In this document: in pieces, positions 34,039-44,196 of the stretch | Position numbering within the stretch: the stretch's first letter is position 1 | Layout: each line of letters opens with the position of its first letter | Assembly: GCF_003201605.1 (NCBI RefSeq) | Contig: NZ_QJJR01000004.1 | Span: 124,001 to 188,000 of the forward strand | DNA: 64,000 nt | Direction: 5' to 3' | Source of the DNA: Streptohalobacillus salinus | GTDB lineage: Bacteria > Bacillota > Bacilli > Bacillales > Amphibacillaceae | The notes under the pieces: generated by a model | Seen by the model: the letters and a program-made list of their open reading frames with translations, nothing else | Told to the model about the DNA's origin: nothing | The model's database searches: none | Program-made: the position numbers and the translations under genes

Positions 34039-36056
34039 AAGCCTCTGTAGAAAAACGTTTATTACACTATCTTTTCATTAACAAACAAACAATTACATTG
34101 GCGCTTATTGCCCTCATTATTGCAGTTGCCTTAGAACTGACGGGACCGTTTATCGCTAAACAAGTGATAGACCGTCACATCGTTGGCGTTCAAACCGAAT
34201 GGGTTGCTGTCACTAACAACGATGATAACGATACGATTGAACTTAACGATCGTTACTTAAAAAGAGCCGATCGATTAAATCAAGAGGATTCGGTGATCGA
34301 TACCGTCACATTTGTTCAAGTAAACCGTGACTATTATTTAGCTGAAGGCAAGGTGCCAGTTGATGAGACGCTTCGTGTGTCAGAAGATGGAGCGTTACTT
34401 ATGTCTGAGTCGGAAGATTTTCAGGCGAAAAAATTATCTGCTGGTACGGCAGCTAACTTTTTCGCGCCGGAAGTACAACCGATTTTGCTGTGGTTAGCCC
34501 TTTATCTTGGTTTGATTTTAATTGCATCCGTCTTCCAATATGCCAAAACATATCTACTACAAGTCCATGCAAATAAAATTATTCAAACGATGCGCAACGA
34601 TGTCTTTGAAACGGTTGAACGTTTACCGATGCGATACTTTGTGAATATGCCGGCAGGTAAAATTTTAGCACGTGTAACCAATGACACCGAAGCCATTAAA
34701 GAACTGTATGTCCGTGTACTTGAAACCTTTGTGAACGGATTTATTTATATGGCGGGTATTATTATTGCTCTTTATTTATTAAACCCAACCTTAGCAACGA
34801 TGAGTCTCATGTTGTTGCCGCTGCTCATGCTATTTATGAAATTTTATAAAACGTATGCGGGGAAATACAATGAAGTGATTCGTTCGGTTAACAGTGATAT
34901 TAATGCCTCGATTAATGAATCAATTCAAACGATGCCGATTATTCAAGCCTTTAGACGAACGAATGACCGGGCCAATGAGTTTGAACAGCTCAATGATAAA
35001 CATTACCGTTACCAAAAGAAAATGGTCGCATTATCAGCCCTTTCGTCATACAACTTAGTAAACGTCTTACGTGGTATCGCTTTTCTTAGTTTTATTTGGT
35101 TCTTTGGTAACCAGTCCTTAACAGGGTCCATGCTTGTCTCAACAGGTTTACTCTATGCTTTTGTTGATTATTTAACGCGGCTCTTTGAACCAATGACCCA
35201 AATGGTCAATCAATTACCTCAGTTGGAACAAGCGAGAGTCTCTGCTGGGCGCGTCTTTCAGTTACTTGACGAAGAAACAGAAGCGATTGAAGAAAATACT
35301 TTACCTAGAATAAAAGGTGACGTAAGATTTAATCATGTTACTTTCGGTTATGACAAAGATGAGACCATTTTAAATGACTTGTCTTTCCATATCGCACCGG
35401 GAGAAACAGCCGCCTTTGTCGGTCATACCGGTTCTGGTAAAAGTTCAGTGATGAATTTACTGTTTCGATTCTATGACCCTGACAGCGGTACCGTTCGACT
35501 AGACGATATCAATACGCAAACGCTCACCCGTCAACAGACACGAGCACATATGGCCATCGTCTTACAAGATCCTTTTATTTTTACTGGGACAGTACTCTCT
35601 AATGTTACATTAAACGATCCACGTATTAGCAGAGACAAAGCCATTGAGTCCCTAAAAGCTGTAGGGGCTGATCGTTTTATCGAAAAGCTACCACGACAGT
35701 ATGATGAGCCTGTCGGAGAAAATGGTAATGAATTCTCAACCGGGCAGCGCCAACTTCTATCATTTGCGCGGGCATTAGCATTTGATCCGGCAATTCTTAT
35801 TCTGGACGAGGCAACGGCAAATATCGACTCTGAAACAGAAATGATGATTCAAGAAGCGATGAACGTTTTAAGTGAAGGGCGGACCATGCTTGTCATCGCC
35901 CACCGCTTATCAACGATTCAGCATGCTGATCAAATTATCGTGCTCAATAAGGGAGAAATTATTGAACGCGGGACGCACCTGTCGTTATTAAATGAAAAAG
36001 GAAGCTATTATCAGATGTATAAGATGCAACTAGCAGGTATAGAAGAAGCGATGTAA
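34035..36056 (+). CDS. bmrD: Heterodimeric ABC exporter subunit, BmrD type
   Basis: This ABC half-transporter of 673 residues, the length of B. subtilis BmrD/YheH, is the partner of the upstream subunit. After the first membrane helix (about 18-37) comes an acidic extracellular insert of about 110 residues before the second helix, a feature known for BmrD. The ATPase domain has Walker A GHTGSGKSS, a degenerate signature FSTGQ and a full Walker B LILDEA. This is complementary to BmrC, so the pair has one active and one degenerate site. The likely substrates are lipophilic drugs or antibiotics (family knowledge). The start overlaps bmrC by ATGA. Confidence 0.9.
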   Translation: MKASVEKRLLHYLFINKQTITLALIALIIAVALELTGPFIAKQVIDRHIVGVQTEWVAVTNNDDNDTIELNDRYLKRADRLNQEDSVIDTVTFVQVNRDYYLAEGKVPVDETLRVSEDGALLMSESEDFQAKKLSAGTAANFFAPEVQPILLWLALYLGLILIASVFQYAKTYLLQVHANKIIQTMRNDVFETVERLPMRYFVNMPAGKILARVTNDTEAIKELYVRVLETFVNGFIYMAGIIIALYLLNPTLATMSLMLLPLLMLFMKFYKTYAGKYNEVIRSVNSDINASINESIQTMPIIQAFRRTNDRANEFEQLNDKHYRYQKKMVALSALSSYNLVNVLRGIAFLSFIWFFGNQSLTGSMLVSTGLLYAFVDYLTRLFEPMTQMVNQLPQLEQARVSAGRVFQLLDEETEAIEENTLPRIKGDVRFNHVTFGYDKDETILNDLSFHIAPGETAAFVGHTGSGKSSVMNLLFRFYDPDSGTVRLDDINTQTLTRQQTRAHMAIVLQDPFIFTGTVLSNVTLNDPRISRDKAIESLKAVGADRFIEKLPRQYDEPVGENGNEFSTGQRQLLSFARALAFDPAILILDEATANIDSETEMMIQEAMNVLSEGRTMLVIAHRLSTIQHADQIIVLNKGEIIERGTHLSLLNEKGSYYQMYKMQLAGIEEAM

Positions 36057-36106
36057 GAGTCAGACCTACGTGGTAATAGACAGCACAAATCCATTGCATA
36101 ATATTT

Positions 36107-36174
36107 GATGTCAGTGAAAAGATTTAAGTCAAGCAGAGACTGTTGACTAAAAGAACTCACTGACATCTTTTTTA
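36107..36174 (+). terminator. Terminator after bmrD
   Basis: GATGTCAGTGA (36107-36117) pairs with TCACTGACATC (36157-36167). An inner AGTCAA/TTGACT stem and six T follow the pattern of a long terminator. The bases from 36181 to 36277 hold nothing I recognise. Confidence 0.85.
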
Positions 36175-36277
36175 TTATTTTTATAGATTATCCTTTTGAA
36201 AAATAGTAGGTTGCTCCTGCTGTTTTTCTTTGTCGTCACTAAGGTGTGAACTAAATGTTAACGTCTGATTTCATCTG

Positions 36278-36306
36278 TTTACAATCGTTCAGTGCTTTTG
36301 TATGAT
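36278..36306 (+). promoter_or_regulatory. Promoter of the cca operon
   Basis: TTTACA (36278-36283), a 17-base spacer and TATGAT (36301-36306). Confidence 0.68.
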
Positions 36307-36362
36307 AGAGGGTAGATATTCAGTCTTTTCATGCGTAAAGACAGAAGATGGGAAGTGAAAAG

Positions 36363-37562
36363 GTGCAAACAATTGATGACGTTGCCAAAAAAATCATCGC
36401 AACCTTAAACGAAGCTGGCTTTCAGGCTTATATTGTCGGTGGTGCGGTTCGAGACAAACTATTAAATAAACCAGTCAATGACATTGACCTGGCAACAGAT
36501 GCAACACCAACAGAGGTAACAGCGCTATTTGAACATGTGATCCCAGTCGGAATTGAACATGGAACCGTGATTGTCCGAGCGGATCATTTGTCTTTTGAAG
36601 TGACCACCTTCAGAGAAGAAGCAGGCTATTCTGACTTTCGTCATCCGGATGAAGTGAGCTATGTCACCGATTTGACAACCGATTTATCACGTCGCGATTT
36701 CACCATGAATGCCATGGCTGAAAATAAACAGGGCACAATTATCGATCCGTTTGATGGAAAAGCTGATTTACAAGCACGATTGATTCGGGCGGTGGGAGAA
36801 CCACTGGAACGGTTTCAAGAAGACCCACTTCGGATTTTACGCGCCCTCCGCTTTGCAAGTCAGCTTGGCTTTATGATTGAAACGAACACATACGAAGCCA
36901 TGCAAACGCGTCTGCCGTTAATCACAGCGTTAGCAATTGAACGTGTGCGGGTTGAACTAGACAAACTGATTCAAGCAGAAAACTGTCGGATGGGATTACA
37001 TCAAGCAGAAGCACTTGGTCTGTTTGATTATTTACCTGTTTTCAAAGATTCGCCGTCATTAATTATGAAAGTACGGGCGAGTGAATGCCCGTTTAACGGC
37101 TTGACCGATTGGTTTGTCTACTTGGCTTATCTAGAAAAACAATTTGACTTATCAACCTTTATCAAAGCATATAAGTTATCAAATAAGGATAAACAAGTGA
37201 TGAATGATTTAGATGACACGCTAATGTTTTATCAATCAACTGGGGTTAGTGATAGACTTGTTTATCAGTTGGATAAAGCATCTATCCACCGCTTTTGCGT
37301 CTTAGTTTTTCATATTTTTGGAGAAAACCTTAGCCCGGATGATCTGCTCGATCAAAAACAAGCGTTACCGATTCAATCACGACAAGAGCTTGCGGTTGAT
37401 GGCCATGATCTACGTCGACTCTTAACGGATAAAGCGCCAGGCCCTTGGTTGCGAGAACTGATAGAAGTGATTGAACAAAATGTCGTGTCTGGGTCTTTAC
37501 CGAATAAAAAACGCGCAATTGAGGAGTGGGTCAAATGGTATTATCAATCCGAGAACGCTTAG
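36363..37562 (+). CDS. cca: CCA-adding tRNA nucleotidyltransferase
   Basis: This class II enzyme builds or repairs the CCA end of tRNAs. The head domain shows YIVGGAVRDKLL, the metal-binding NDIDLATDATP, the RRDFTMNAMA motif and EDPLRILRALRFA. It has about 399 residues. GTG 36363 is preferred over ATG 36348 because GGAAGTGA lies in front and the distance to GGAVRD then equals that of B. subtilis Cca. It starts the cca-birA-panBCD-dinG run and overlaps birA by 28 bases. Confidence 0.93.
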   Translation: MQTIDDVAKKIIATLNEAGFQAYIVGGAVRDKLLNKPVNDIDLATDATPTEVTALFEHVIPVGIEHGTVIVRADHLSFEVTTFREEAGYSDFRHPDEVSYVTDLTTDLSRRDFTMNAMAENKQGTIIDPFDGKADLQARLIRAVGEPLERFQEDPLRILRALRFASQLGFMIETNTYEAMQTRLPLITALAIERVRVELDKLIQAENCRMGLHQAEALGLFDYLPVFKDSPSLIMKVRASECPFNGLTDWFVYLAYLEKQFDLSTFIKAYKLSNKDKQVMNDLDDTLMFYQSTGVSDRLVYQLDKASIHRFCVLVFHIFGENLSPDDLLDQKQALPIQSRQELAVDGHDLRRLLTDKAPGPWLRELIEVIEQNVVSGSLPNKKRAIEEWVKWYYQSENA

Positions 37563-38524
37563 TTCGCTTACTGTCACAGGAACAGTCGGGTTATGTTTCT
37601 GGTCAGTGGTTATCAGATGAATTAAGCTGCAGCCGTACAGCGGTTTGGAAACATATCAAACAATTGGAAGAAGAGGGCTATACATTTGATGCGGTTCCTA
37701 ATAAAGGCTATCGTCTAGTCGCTTTACCAAAGCATATGACGGAGAACACCTTACGCTGGAACCTTAGTTCAGATTGGCTCGGTCAATCGATTGAACACTA
37801 TCCATCGATTGATTCCACGCAAGTTCGCGCACATGAACGGGCCCGCGCTGGGGCTGATGAAGGGCTTGTAATTAGTGCTGATCAACAGTTAAATGGCCGT
37901 GGACGCATGCAGCGACCGTTTGACTCTACGGATGCAAAAGGGGTTTGGCTTAGCTTTATCTTGCGGCCTCAACTCGCTCCGACTGAAGCGGCCAAGCTTA
38001 CGTTAGTAACAGCGGTTGCGTTAGTTGATACGTTTAAACAAATGATCAACCTCGATGTAAAAATTAAATGGCCCAATGATATTTATCTTAACCAAAAAAA
38101 AATAGCGGGTGTTTTAACTGAAATGGAAGCGGAGATGGATCAAATTCATTATGTGATTGTTGGTATTGGTGTGAACCTAAATCAACGAACGTCTGACTTT
38201 GATCCATTACTCCAGGACCGAGTCACCTCATTATTCGAAGAGACGGGGGAAACGCTCGATAAACAAGTATTTATCCAGCGCCTGCTTGAGACATTTGAAA
38301 AGTGGTACACGGTCTTTTTAACGGAAGGGTTTGTACCTATTCAAAAAGAGTGGAATCGCTATGTATTTAAGTTAAATCAACCGGTCTACTTTCTTAAACA
38401 GAACGAACGCGTCAAAGGACTTGTGCAGGGGTTAAGCGCTGAAGGTGCCCTTGTTGTTGTCATAGAGGAACATGAACACGTTAAATTATACTCATCAGAC
38501 ATAGAATGGTTCAGGGGGGAATAA
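37535..38524 (+). CDS. birA: Biotin-protein ligase and biotin repressor
   Basis: This bifunctional protein of 329 residues has an N-terminal winged helix-turn-helix (about 1-60, [17 protein letters not shown]), then the ligase domain with the biotinyl-AMP loop GRGRMQRPF and KWPNDIY, and a C-terminal SH3-like domain. It biotinylates carboxylases and represses biotin genes. ATG 37535 lies inside the end of cca with GAGGAG 8 bases upstream. panB starts one base after its stop. Confidence 0.95.
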   Translation: MVLSIRERLVRLLSQEQSGYVSGQWLSDELSCSRTAVWKHIKQLEEEGYTFDAVPNKGYRLVALPKHMTENTLRWNLSSDWLGQSIEHYPSIDSTQVRAHERARAGADEGLVISADQQLNGRGRMQRPFDSTDAKGVWLSFILRPQLAPTEAAKLTLVTAVALVDTFKQMINLDVKIKWPNDIYLNQKKIAGVLTEMEAEMDQIHYVIVGIGVNLNQRTSDFDPLLQDRVTSLFEETGETLDKQVFIQRLLETFEKWYTVFLTEGFVPIQKEWNRYVFKLNQPVYFLKQNERVKGLVQGLSAEGALVVVIEEHEHVKLYSSDIEWFRGE

Positions 38525-38525
38525 C

Positions 38526-39371
38526 ATGAAATCACATGTGGATTTTTTAGCAATGAAAGAGGCGGGTGAAAAGATCACGATGCTCACAGCCTATGACTAC
38601 CCCTCAGCAAAACTAGCTGAAGCAGCAGGGGTTGATCTCTTGCTCGTTGGTGATTCGGTGGGGATGGTCATGCTTGGGTATGCTTCAACGGTTGAGGTCA
38701 CCATTGACGACATGGTCCATCATGCCAAAGCAGCCCGACGCGGTGCGACTGACACGTTTATCGTCGTTGATATGCCCTTTATGTCGTATCATATTTCCCT
38801 GGAAACGAGTTTAACTCATGCCCTGCGTTTATTTCAAACAACCGGTGCACAAGCGTTAAAAGTAGAAGGTGCATCAACGGAGGTCTGTCAGCTTATCACA
38901 CGCTTAACCAGTGCTGGGATACCTGTTGTTGCGCATTTAGGTCTCACACCACAAGCTGTCAATGTACTCGGCGGCTTTAAAGTGCAAGGTAAAACAGAAG
39001 CAGGTGCCAAACAGTTAATTGAAGAAGCGAAAAAAGTCGAAAAAAGTGGTGCGATTTTGTGTGTGCTTGAAGGTATTCCAGAACCATTGGCGCGCTTCGT
39101 TGCTGATCATTTAAAGATTCCGACGATCGGTATTGGTGCAAGTCAAGCGTGTGATGGCCAAGTTCTCGTTTATCATGATCTGTTACAGTACGGCAGCGCG
39201 CGCTTACCAAAATTCGTAAAAACATATGCGGATTTAAATGAAACTGTTCTACAGGCACTTAAGCAGTATGTGAAAGAGGTAAAGACCGGGCAGTTTCCTG
39301 CCTTGAAACATACTTATTCGTCTCAAGAACAACAAATTTTGCGTTGGGAGGATGAAGATGGAAATCATTAA
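38526..39371 (+). CDS. panB: 3-methyl-2-oxobutanoate hydroxymethyltransferase
   Basis: PanB is the first committed step to pantothenate, adding a hydroxymethyl group from methylene-THF to ketoisovalerate. It has 281 residues. Motifs are [31 protein letters not shown] (metal-binding D), [16 protein letters not shown] and [15 protein letters not shown]. It forms an operon with panC and panD. The 3' end overlaps panC by 14 bases. Confidence 0.96.
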   Translation: MKSHVDFLAMKEAGEKITMLTAYDYPSAKLAEAAGVDLLLVGDSVGMVMLGYASTVEVTIDDMVHHAKAARRGATDTFIVVDMPFMSYHISLETSLTHALRLFQTTGAQALKVEGASTEVCQLITRLTSAGIPVVAHLGLTPQAVNVLGGFKVQGKTEAGAKQLIEEAKKVEKSGAILCVLEGIPEPLARFVADHLKIPTIGIGASQACDGQVLVYHDLLQYGSARLPKFVKTYADLNETVLQALKQYVKEVKTGQFPALKHTYSSQEQQILRWEDEDGNH

Positions 39372-40206
39372 TTCGATCACTCAAATGCGTGAAAAAGTTA
39401 AGCACCATCAAATATTGGGTCAAACAGTTGGGTTTGTCCCGACGATGGGTTATTTACATGAAGGCCATGCGTCATTGTTAGCAGCAGCGAAGAAAGAAGC
39501 GGACATTGTTGTATTAAGTGTATTTGTGAATCCGCTACAATTTGGTGAAAATGAAGATTTAGATAACTATCCGCGCGATGAAAAGAGGGACCAAACCATT
39601 GCGCAAAAAAATGGTGTTGATTATCTTTTTATGCCCGCAATAGATAGGATGTATCCTACTGAAATGGGTATTCATTTATCAATTAATCAACGAGTGGGGG
39701 TCTTGTGTGATCGCACACGTCCGGGTCATTTTCAAGGGGTGATCACAGTTCTTACGAAATTGTTTAACATCGTTGAGCCAACCTTCACTTATTTCGGGAT
39801 GAAAGATGCTCAGCAAGTAGCGGTAGTTGATTTATTGATCCAACAATTGAATTTTAACATCCAGTTACGCATGATTCCAACGGTAAGAGAGGCAGATGGC
39901 CTAGCAAAAAGCAGTCGTAATGTCAATTTGTCGGAGGCAGAACGAAAACAAGCCCCACTGATTTATCAGTCGCTAAAACATGCAGAAACAGCTATAATAA
40001 ACGGAGAAGCTGATGCCGAGAAAGTAACAGCGGCTGTCGCGACTAAGATCAAAGCGGCTGGTGGGACAATCGACTATATTGAAGTCCTTACGTATCCAGA
40101 ACTTTTACCAATTACTACAATTAATCAAACCGTTATTGTCGCCGTTGCTATTAAGTATCAACGTGCGCGCTTGATCGATAACGTGATTGTGAACATCGTG
40201 AACTAG
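39358..40206 (+). CDS. panC: Pantothenate synthetase
   Basis: PanC joins pantoate and beta-alanine with ATP. The nucleotidyl-transferase signatures are [14 protein letters not shown] (HIGH type), [18 protein letters not shown] and the later KSSRNVNLS (KMSKS equivalent). It has 282 residues. ATG 39358 is better spaced from GGGAGG than ATG 39352, and the start lies within the end of panB. Confidence 0.95.
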   Translation: MEIINSITQMREKVKHHQILGQTVGFVPTMGYLHEGHASLLAAAKKEADIVVLSVFVNPLQFGENEDLDNYPRDEKRDQTIAQKNGVDYLFMPAIDRMYPTEMGIHLSINQRVGVLCDRTRPGHFQGVITVLTKLFNIVEPTFTYFGMKDAQQVAVVDLLIQQLNFNIQLRMIPTVREADGLAKSSRNVNLSEAERKQAPLIYQSLKHAETAIINGEADAEKVTAAVATKIKAAGGTIDYIEVLTYPELLPITTINQTVIVAVAIKYQRARLIDNVIVNIVN

Positions 40207-40238
40207 ATGATTGTTTTACAACTTGGGAGGCAGAACAG

Positions 40239-40625
40239 ATGTATCGAACGATGATGAAAGCAAAATTACACCGGGCGCGGGTTACCGAGGCCAATTTAAA
40301 TTATGTCGGTAGCATAACCATTGATCCAGAATTATTAGAAGAAGTCGATATTTTACCACATGAAAAAGTACAAATCGTGAACAATAATAACGGGGCACGC
40401 TTAGAAACATACGTGATTGCTGGTGAAAGAGGAAGCAGAATGATTTGTCTTAATGGCGCAGCAGCCCGTCTCGTTGAAGTTGATGACACGATAATCATCG
40501 TATCATATGCCAGTGTATCAGACGAAGAATTAGTAACTTTCTCGCCAAAAGTTGGCTTAATGGATGCTGATAATAATATTATTGAAGTGATTAATCAAGA
40601 GCCACCATTAACAAGCTATGAATAA
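40239..40625 (+). CDS. panD: Aspartate 1-decarboxylase proenzyme
   Basis: PanD makes beta-alanine from aspartate for pantothenate. It is made as a 128-residue proenzyme that cuts itself between G24 and S25 (YVGSITID) to form the pyruvoyl group. Further matches are [13 protein letters not shown] and [20 protein letters not shown] gives a good ribosome site. It completes the panBCD set. Confidence 0.96.
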   Translation: MYRTMMKAKLHRARVTEANLNYVGSITIDPELLEEVDILPHEKVQIVNNNNGARLETYVIAGERGSRMICLNGAAARLVEVDDTIIIVSYASVSDEELVTFSPKVGLMDADNNIIEVINQEPPLTSYE

Positions 40626-40678
40626 AACGATAAAGCTAAGTTTCATGGAGCGATTGAAACCCGAAGGAGGTGTGACTG

Positions 40679-43384
40679 GTGAATCGATTTGTTGTTGTGG
40701 ATTTAGAAACGACGGGTAATCAAGCGCAAAAAAAAGATCGCATCATTGAAATCGGTATGGTTGTGTATCAAGATCATCAGATTGTCGATACCTTTCAGCA
40801 ATTGCTTGATCCTGATAAACACATTTCAAGGTTCATCACCCACCTCACGGGCATATCAAATGAAATGGTTATGGGGCAACCAAGTTTTGACGACATCGCC
40901 CCTACGGTACGTGATTTGTTAAAAGATAGTTATTTTGTTGCGCATAATGTCCCGTTCGATTTAGGTTTTTTAAATGCAGAGTTTGAACGGTGCGGCATCA
41001 CTCCGATTCAACCGAAAATTATTGATACCGTTGAGTTAAGTCGCATGTTGCTACCAGAATCATCAAGTTTTAAATTATCTAATCTATCGGAACAATTAAA
41101 CTTAGCTCATGATTCACCGCACCGCGCGCTTTCAGATGCTTATGTAACAGCCCGTTTGTTAGAAGTGCTACTTAATAAAATTGCTCGATTACCACTGACG
41201 ACCTTAAAACGGTTAATTCCTTTTGTTGGCCGTTTGAAAAGTGATTTGACAGCCATTTTTGAACAAGCAAAAGCAGAGCATGAAACGTCAAAAACGAAAG
41301 AAGCGCATGCATTACAGTATGATTTTTTACACGGTTTAGCTGTGAAAAAACATGAATTTGTTGCAGGTAAAGAAGAAAAATTAGCGGCATTTGGTGAGTA
41401 TTTAGATCGCTTCTTGCAAGCTGAGAGCCGTCCATTTACAGGTTACCAATATCGCCCCGGCCAACGGCTAATGGCGGAAGCAATTTTTCATGCCTTTACC
41501 AGTCAGACGCATGCGTACATAGAAGCAGGGACAGGTATTGGGAAAACATTAGCTTATCTGTTTCCCGCCATCTATTTTGCAAAACAGCAAAAAGAAACCG
41601 TTTGGGTGAGTACATACTTAAATCAACTGCAATCACAAATTGTTGACCAAGAACTGCCTCGGTTACAAGCGTTTTTCCCATTTCCGGTTCAAGTGACTGT
41701 ATTAAAAGGAAAAAAACACTATTTGAATATTAAGCGATTTAGTGAGCGTCTGTTTGATGATCGTTTTAGTAACTATGAACAACTGTTAACCAAGTGCATT
41801 TTGCTTGTTTGGCTAACAGAGACGGCGACAGGAGATATTGATGAAATTAAACTTCCTCGCGGTGGCGAAGCTTTCTTTTTACAAGTCTCATGCCGATTTG
41901 ATACCTTCTTAGATGATACTGATGCGACCGATCCTTCATTTTACCGGCGTACGCTTCGTAGCGTAGAAGGCGCGGACTTGGTGATTGTAAATCATGCCTT
42001 ACTCAGTCATCTGAAGCGAATCAACCATGAGATTGTTGATAAGATGCAACATTTGATTGTCGACGAAGCTCACCACTTTCCGAGTGTAGTTGAAAAAGAG
42101 CTGGGTCAAGTTTTAACTGATCAATCGCTGCAGCAAGTCATAACACAAACACAGCAAGTGGTAGATCTATCAGCTTGTCAGGATGAAGTAACTTACTTGA
42201 TGTATGAATACGATCAATTGATGCAACTTTTAGCGAGTACGAATGGATTGAAAAATTATCAGGAAAGTGTGAGTCAAGTTAAGCACCAGCAACGATTAGA
42301 TGACCCAGTCTTTTTTGATTTAGCGATTGAAATGAGTCGACGTGTTGAACATATGATCATCGATCTCATTAAGCTGAGTCCACAGCTAAATAAGCACCCC
42401 ATTGTTGAATTATGGATGGATTTAAAGCATCAGCTTCACTCATTTTTCTTAACACCCATTGACGCATGGTATCGTTGGGTCGAGGTTGAGGACCTAGCGA
42501 GCAAGCGGCGTGTCTATTTGCAGAGTCGGCCCAAGGCTATTGATGCCTCACTAAAAGCGCTGTTTATTGATCAATTAAAGACGTTGGTGTTAACGAGTGC
42601 AACCTTAAGTGTTCAAGGATCATTCAATTATTTGCATCAGCAATTTGGTACAGACGCACAATCGGTGAAGAGTTATAAAATTCCCGTTGACTTCCCTATT
42701 GAAGAGCAGGTCCGTTTATTAATTCCGAATGATTTTCCACTGATGAATGATCGTGATTTAAATCCTTACATCGAAGCGGTCGCTGAAACCGTCTTTTCTC
42801 TAGCGGAAATCACAAAAGGGCGAATGTTAATCCTGTTTAACAGTTATCAAATGTTGAGAAAGACGTACTTCTTGCTTAAGGAATTATTTGAAGATGATTA
42901 TGTCTTAATTGCCCAAGGTATCTCAAGTGGCAGCCATGAGCGATTAAAGAAAAGCTTTCAACAATTTGATCAAACCATCTTGTTGGGGACGAACGCTTTC
43001 TGGGAAGGACTAGATTTACCGGGTGACGATCTAGAATGTGTCGTGATTACTCGTTTGCCTTTTGATTCACCAGACTTACCTATCGTTAAAGGAAAACAAG
43101 AAGATTTAGAAAAACTAGGAAAAAATAGTTTTACGCATTTATCCTTGCCTGATGCAGTCTTACGTTTTAAACAAGGATTTGGCAGGCTGATACGGAGTGA
43201 GAGCGATCGAGGGATTATTTTTGTTTGCGATGATCGGCTCATGACAAAACGCTATGGAAAAGCATTTATTGATTCGATTCCAGCCGTGCCAACCTATCAT
43301 CGTCGAACCACAGAATGTTTAGAACTAACCGAACAATTTTTGCAGGCGGGTCGATATAAACAGCAAAACAATAGAAATTCATAA
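40679..43384 (+). CDS. dinG: DinG-type helicase with N-terminal 3'-5' exonuclease domain
   Basis: This 901-residue protein has a DEDD exonuclease domain (about 1-165, DLETTG, VAHNVPFDLGFL, HRALSDAYVTARLL) fused to an XPD/DinG-like superfamily 2 helicase (Walker A EAGTGIGKTLA, DEAH box VDEAHHFP, C-terminal GFGRLIRSESDRG). This is the Firmicutes form of DinG; the iron-sulphur cysteines of E. coli DinG are not evident. It starts with GTG behind GAAGGAGGTG. ypmA and ypmB follow, as in B. subtilis. Confidence 0.92.
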   Translation: MNRFVVVDLETTGNQAQKKDRIIEIGMVVYQDHQIVDTFQQLLDPDKHISRFITHLTGISNEMVMGQPSFDDIAPTVRDLLKDSYFVAHNVPFDLGFLNAEFERCGITPIQPKIIDTVELSRMLLPESSSFKLSNLSEQLNLAHDSPHRALSDAYVTARLLEVLLNKIARLPLTTLKRLIPFVGRLKSDLTAIFEQAKAEHETSKTKEAHALQYDFLHGLAVKKHEFVAGKEEKLAAFGEYLDRFLQAESRPFTGYQYRPGQRLMAEAIFHAFTSQTHAYIEAGTGIGKTLAYLFPAIYFAKQQKETVWVSTYLNQLQSQIVDQELPRLQAFFPFPVQVTVLKGKKHYLNIKRFSERLFDDRFSNYEQLLTKCILLVWLTETATGDIDEIKLPRGGEAFFLQVSCRFDTFLDDTDATDPSFYRRTLRSVEGADLVIVNHALLSHLKRINHEIVDKMQHLIVDEAHHFPSVVEKELGQVLTDQSLQQVITQTQQVVDLSACQDEVTYLMYEYDQLMQLLASTNGLKNYQESVSQVKHQQRLDDPVFFDLAIEMSRRVEHMIIDLIKLSPQLNKHPIVELWMDLKHQLHSFFLTPIDAWYRWVEVEDLASKRRVYLQSRPKAIDASLKALFIDQLKTLVLTSATLSVQGSFNYLHQQFGTDAQSVKSYKIPVDFPIEEQVRLLIPNDFPLMNDRDLNPYIEAVAETVFSLAEITKGRMLILFNSYQMLRKTYFLLKELFEDDYVLIAQGISSGSHERLKKSFQQFDQTILLGTNAFWEGLDLPGDDLECVVITRLPFDSPDLPIVKGKQEDLEKLGKNSFTHLSLPDAVLRFKQGFGRLIRSESDRGIIFVCDDRLMTKRYGKAFIDSIPAVPTYHRRTTECLELTEQFLQAGRYKQQNNRNS

Positions 43385-43420
43385 AAAGTAGACTAAGCCA
43401 TTATTTTTCAGACGAAAACC

Positions 43421-43429
43421 TGCTATAAT
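43421..43429 (+). promoter_or_regulatory. Extended -10 promoter of ypmA
   Basis: TGCTATAAT, a TG-n-TATAAT extended -10 element; the -35 region is weak. Confidence 0.6.
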
Positions 43430-43446
43430 AAGAAGCAGTATTATTG

Positions 43447-43488
43447 TTTATTGTTGAAAGCATGCTTTTTTGTTTGACCAACAATAAA
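43447..43488 (+). promoter_or_regulatory. Leader hairpin before ypmA
   Basis: TTTATTGTTG (43447-43456) and CAACAATAAA (43479-43488) form a perfect 10-bp stem. The 22-base loop contains the palindrome AAAGCATGCTTT and a T-run. It lies in the ypmA leader; its role is unknown. Confidence 0.5.
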
Positions 43489-43517
43489 TGAATTAAATTA
43501 AAAAGGGCTGATTATAG

Positions 43518-43691
43518 ATGAGACATGATAAAATCGAAACACTATCGACCGTGAAATTACAGAACAACCCGGACCTATACAAAGTAGTGGATAGCCTAAA
43601 TCGAACACTTAAAGACGATGATTTAATGTTCGGTCTAGCATTAGACGAGGACGACGATGAGACGGCAGTCTTCACAATCTATCGAACTTAA
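43518..43691 (+). CDS. ypmA: YpmA family small protein
   Basis: This 57-residue protein runs from ATG 43518 behind AAAAAGGG to TAA 43691. It matches the YpmA (DUF4264) family of Bacillales: ETLSTVKLQNN, VVDSLNRTLKDDDLMFGLAL and the end AVFTIYRT. Its function is unknown. It overlaps ypmB by 35 bases in another frame. It sits between dinG and ypmB, exactly the B. subtilis order. Confidence 0.88.
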   Translation: MRHDKIETLSTVKLQNNPDLYKVVDSLNRTLKDDDLMFGLALDEDDDETAVFTIYRT

Positions 43692-44181
43692 TTGGTTTAA
43701 GTTAGCGCTCGCTTTTTTTGCTGTTTTATTCATCGGCATGATGATTTACTTCACGACGCTATATCAAACAATTCAACATAGTAAGGTTGATACATTCGAA
43801 GCAACACGAGCAAGGGTTGAAGCAATGGATGAAGATTATACGATACAATCAATTGACCGGTATCATGGTGAAAAGTATTTGCATGTGGTAGAAGCAAGAA
43901 GTGAACAAAGTGACTTGGTATTATTTGTTGATCCTAATGATCAAGAAGCTGCGATTAGAGTAGAGAAGCGCGAGGAATGGGTTGCTGTATCTGACGTTGT
44001 AGATCTGTTTAATCAAACGTATGCCGATCAGACCATTCGTCATATTAACATCGGGCTTCGTAATAATACCCCCTTGCTTGAAATAATTTCTAGCGATAGA
44101 AATCAGCGTTTCCGTTATGATTATTATCAATTAGATGACGGTACATATGATAGTGGTATTTCTTTCAAGCAAAATTTTTAA
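43657..44181 (+). CDS. ypmB: YpmB membrane-anchored protein
   Basis: This 174-residue protein has one N-terminal membrane helix (about 13-33, FKLALAFFAVLFIGMMIYF) and an extracellular domain of PepSY-like character. It occupies the ypmB position between ypmA and aspB. The ribosome site GAGG lies within ypmA, whose 3' end it overlaps, so translation is probably coupled. The function is not known. Confidence 0.85.
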   Translation: MRRQSSQSIELNWFKLALAFFAVLFIGMMIYFTTLYQTIQHSKVDTFEATRARVEAMDEDYTIQSIDRYHGEKYLHVVEARSEQSDLVLFVDPNDQEAAIRVEKREEWVAVSDVVDLFNQTYADQTIRHINIGLRNNTPLLEIISSDRNQRFRYDYYQLDDGTYDSGISFKQNF

Positions 44182-44196
44182 GGAAAAGGTGATCAG

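Noticed and set aside
31260-36060. ABC exporter locus as a mobile element
   Set aside because: No transposase, integrase, terminal inverted repeats or target duplication is seen at the borders.
43447-43488. Hairpin before ypmA as a terminator
   Set aside because: The T-run is inside the loop, not after the stem, and the stem is AT-rich and lies downstream of the likely promoter.
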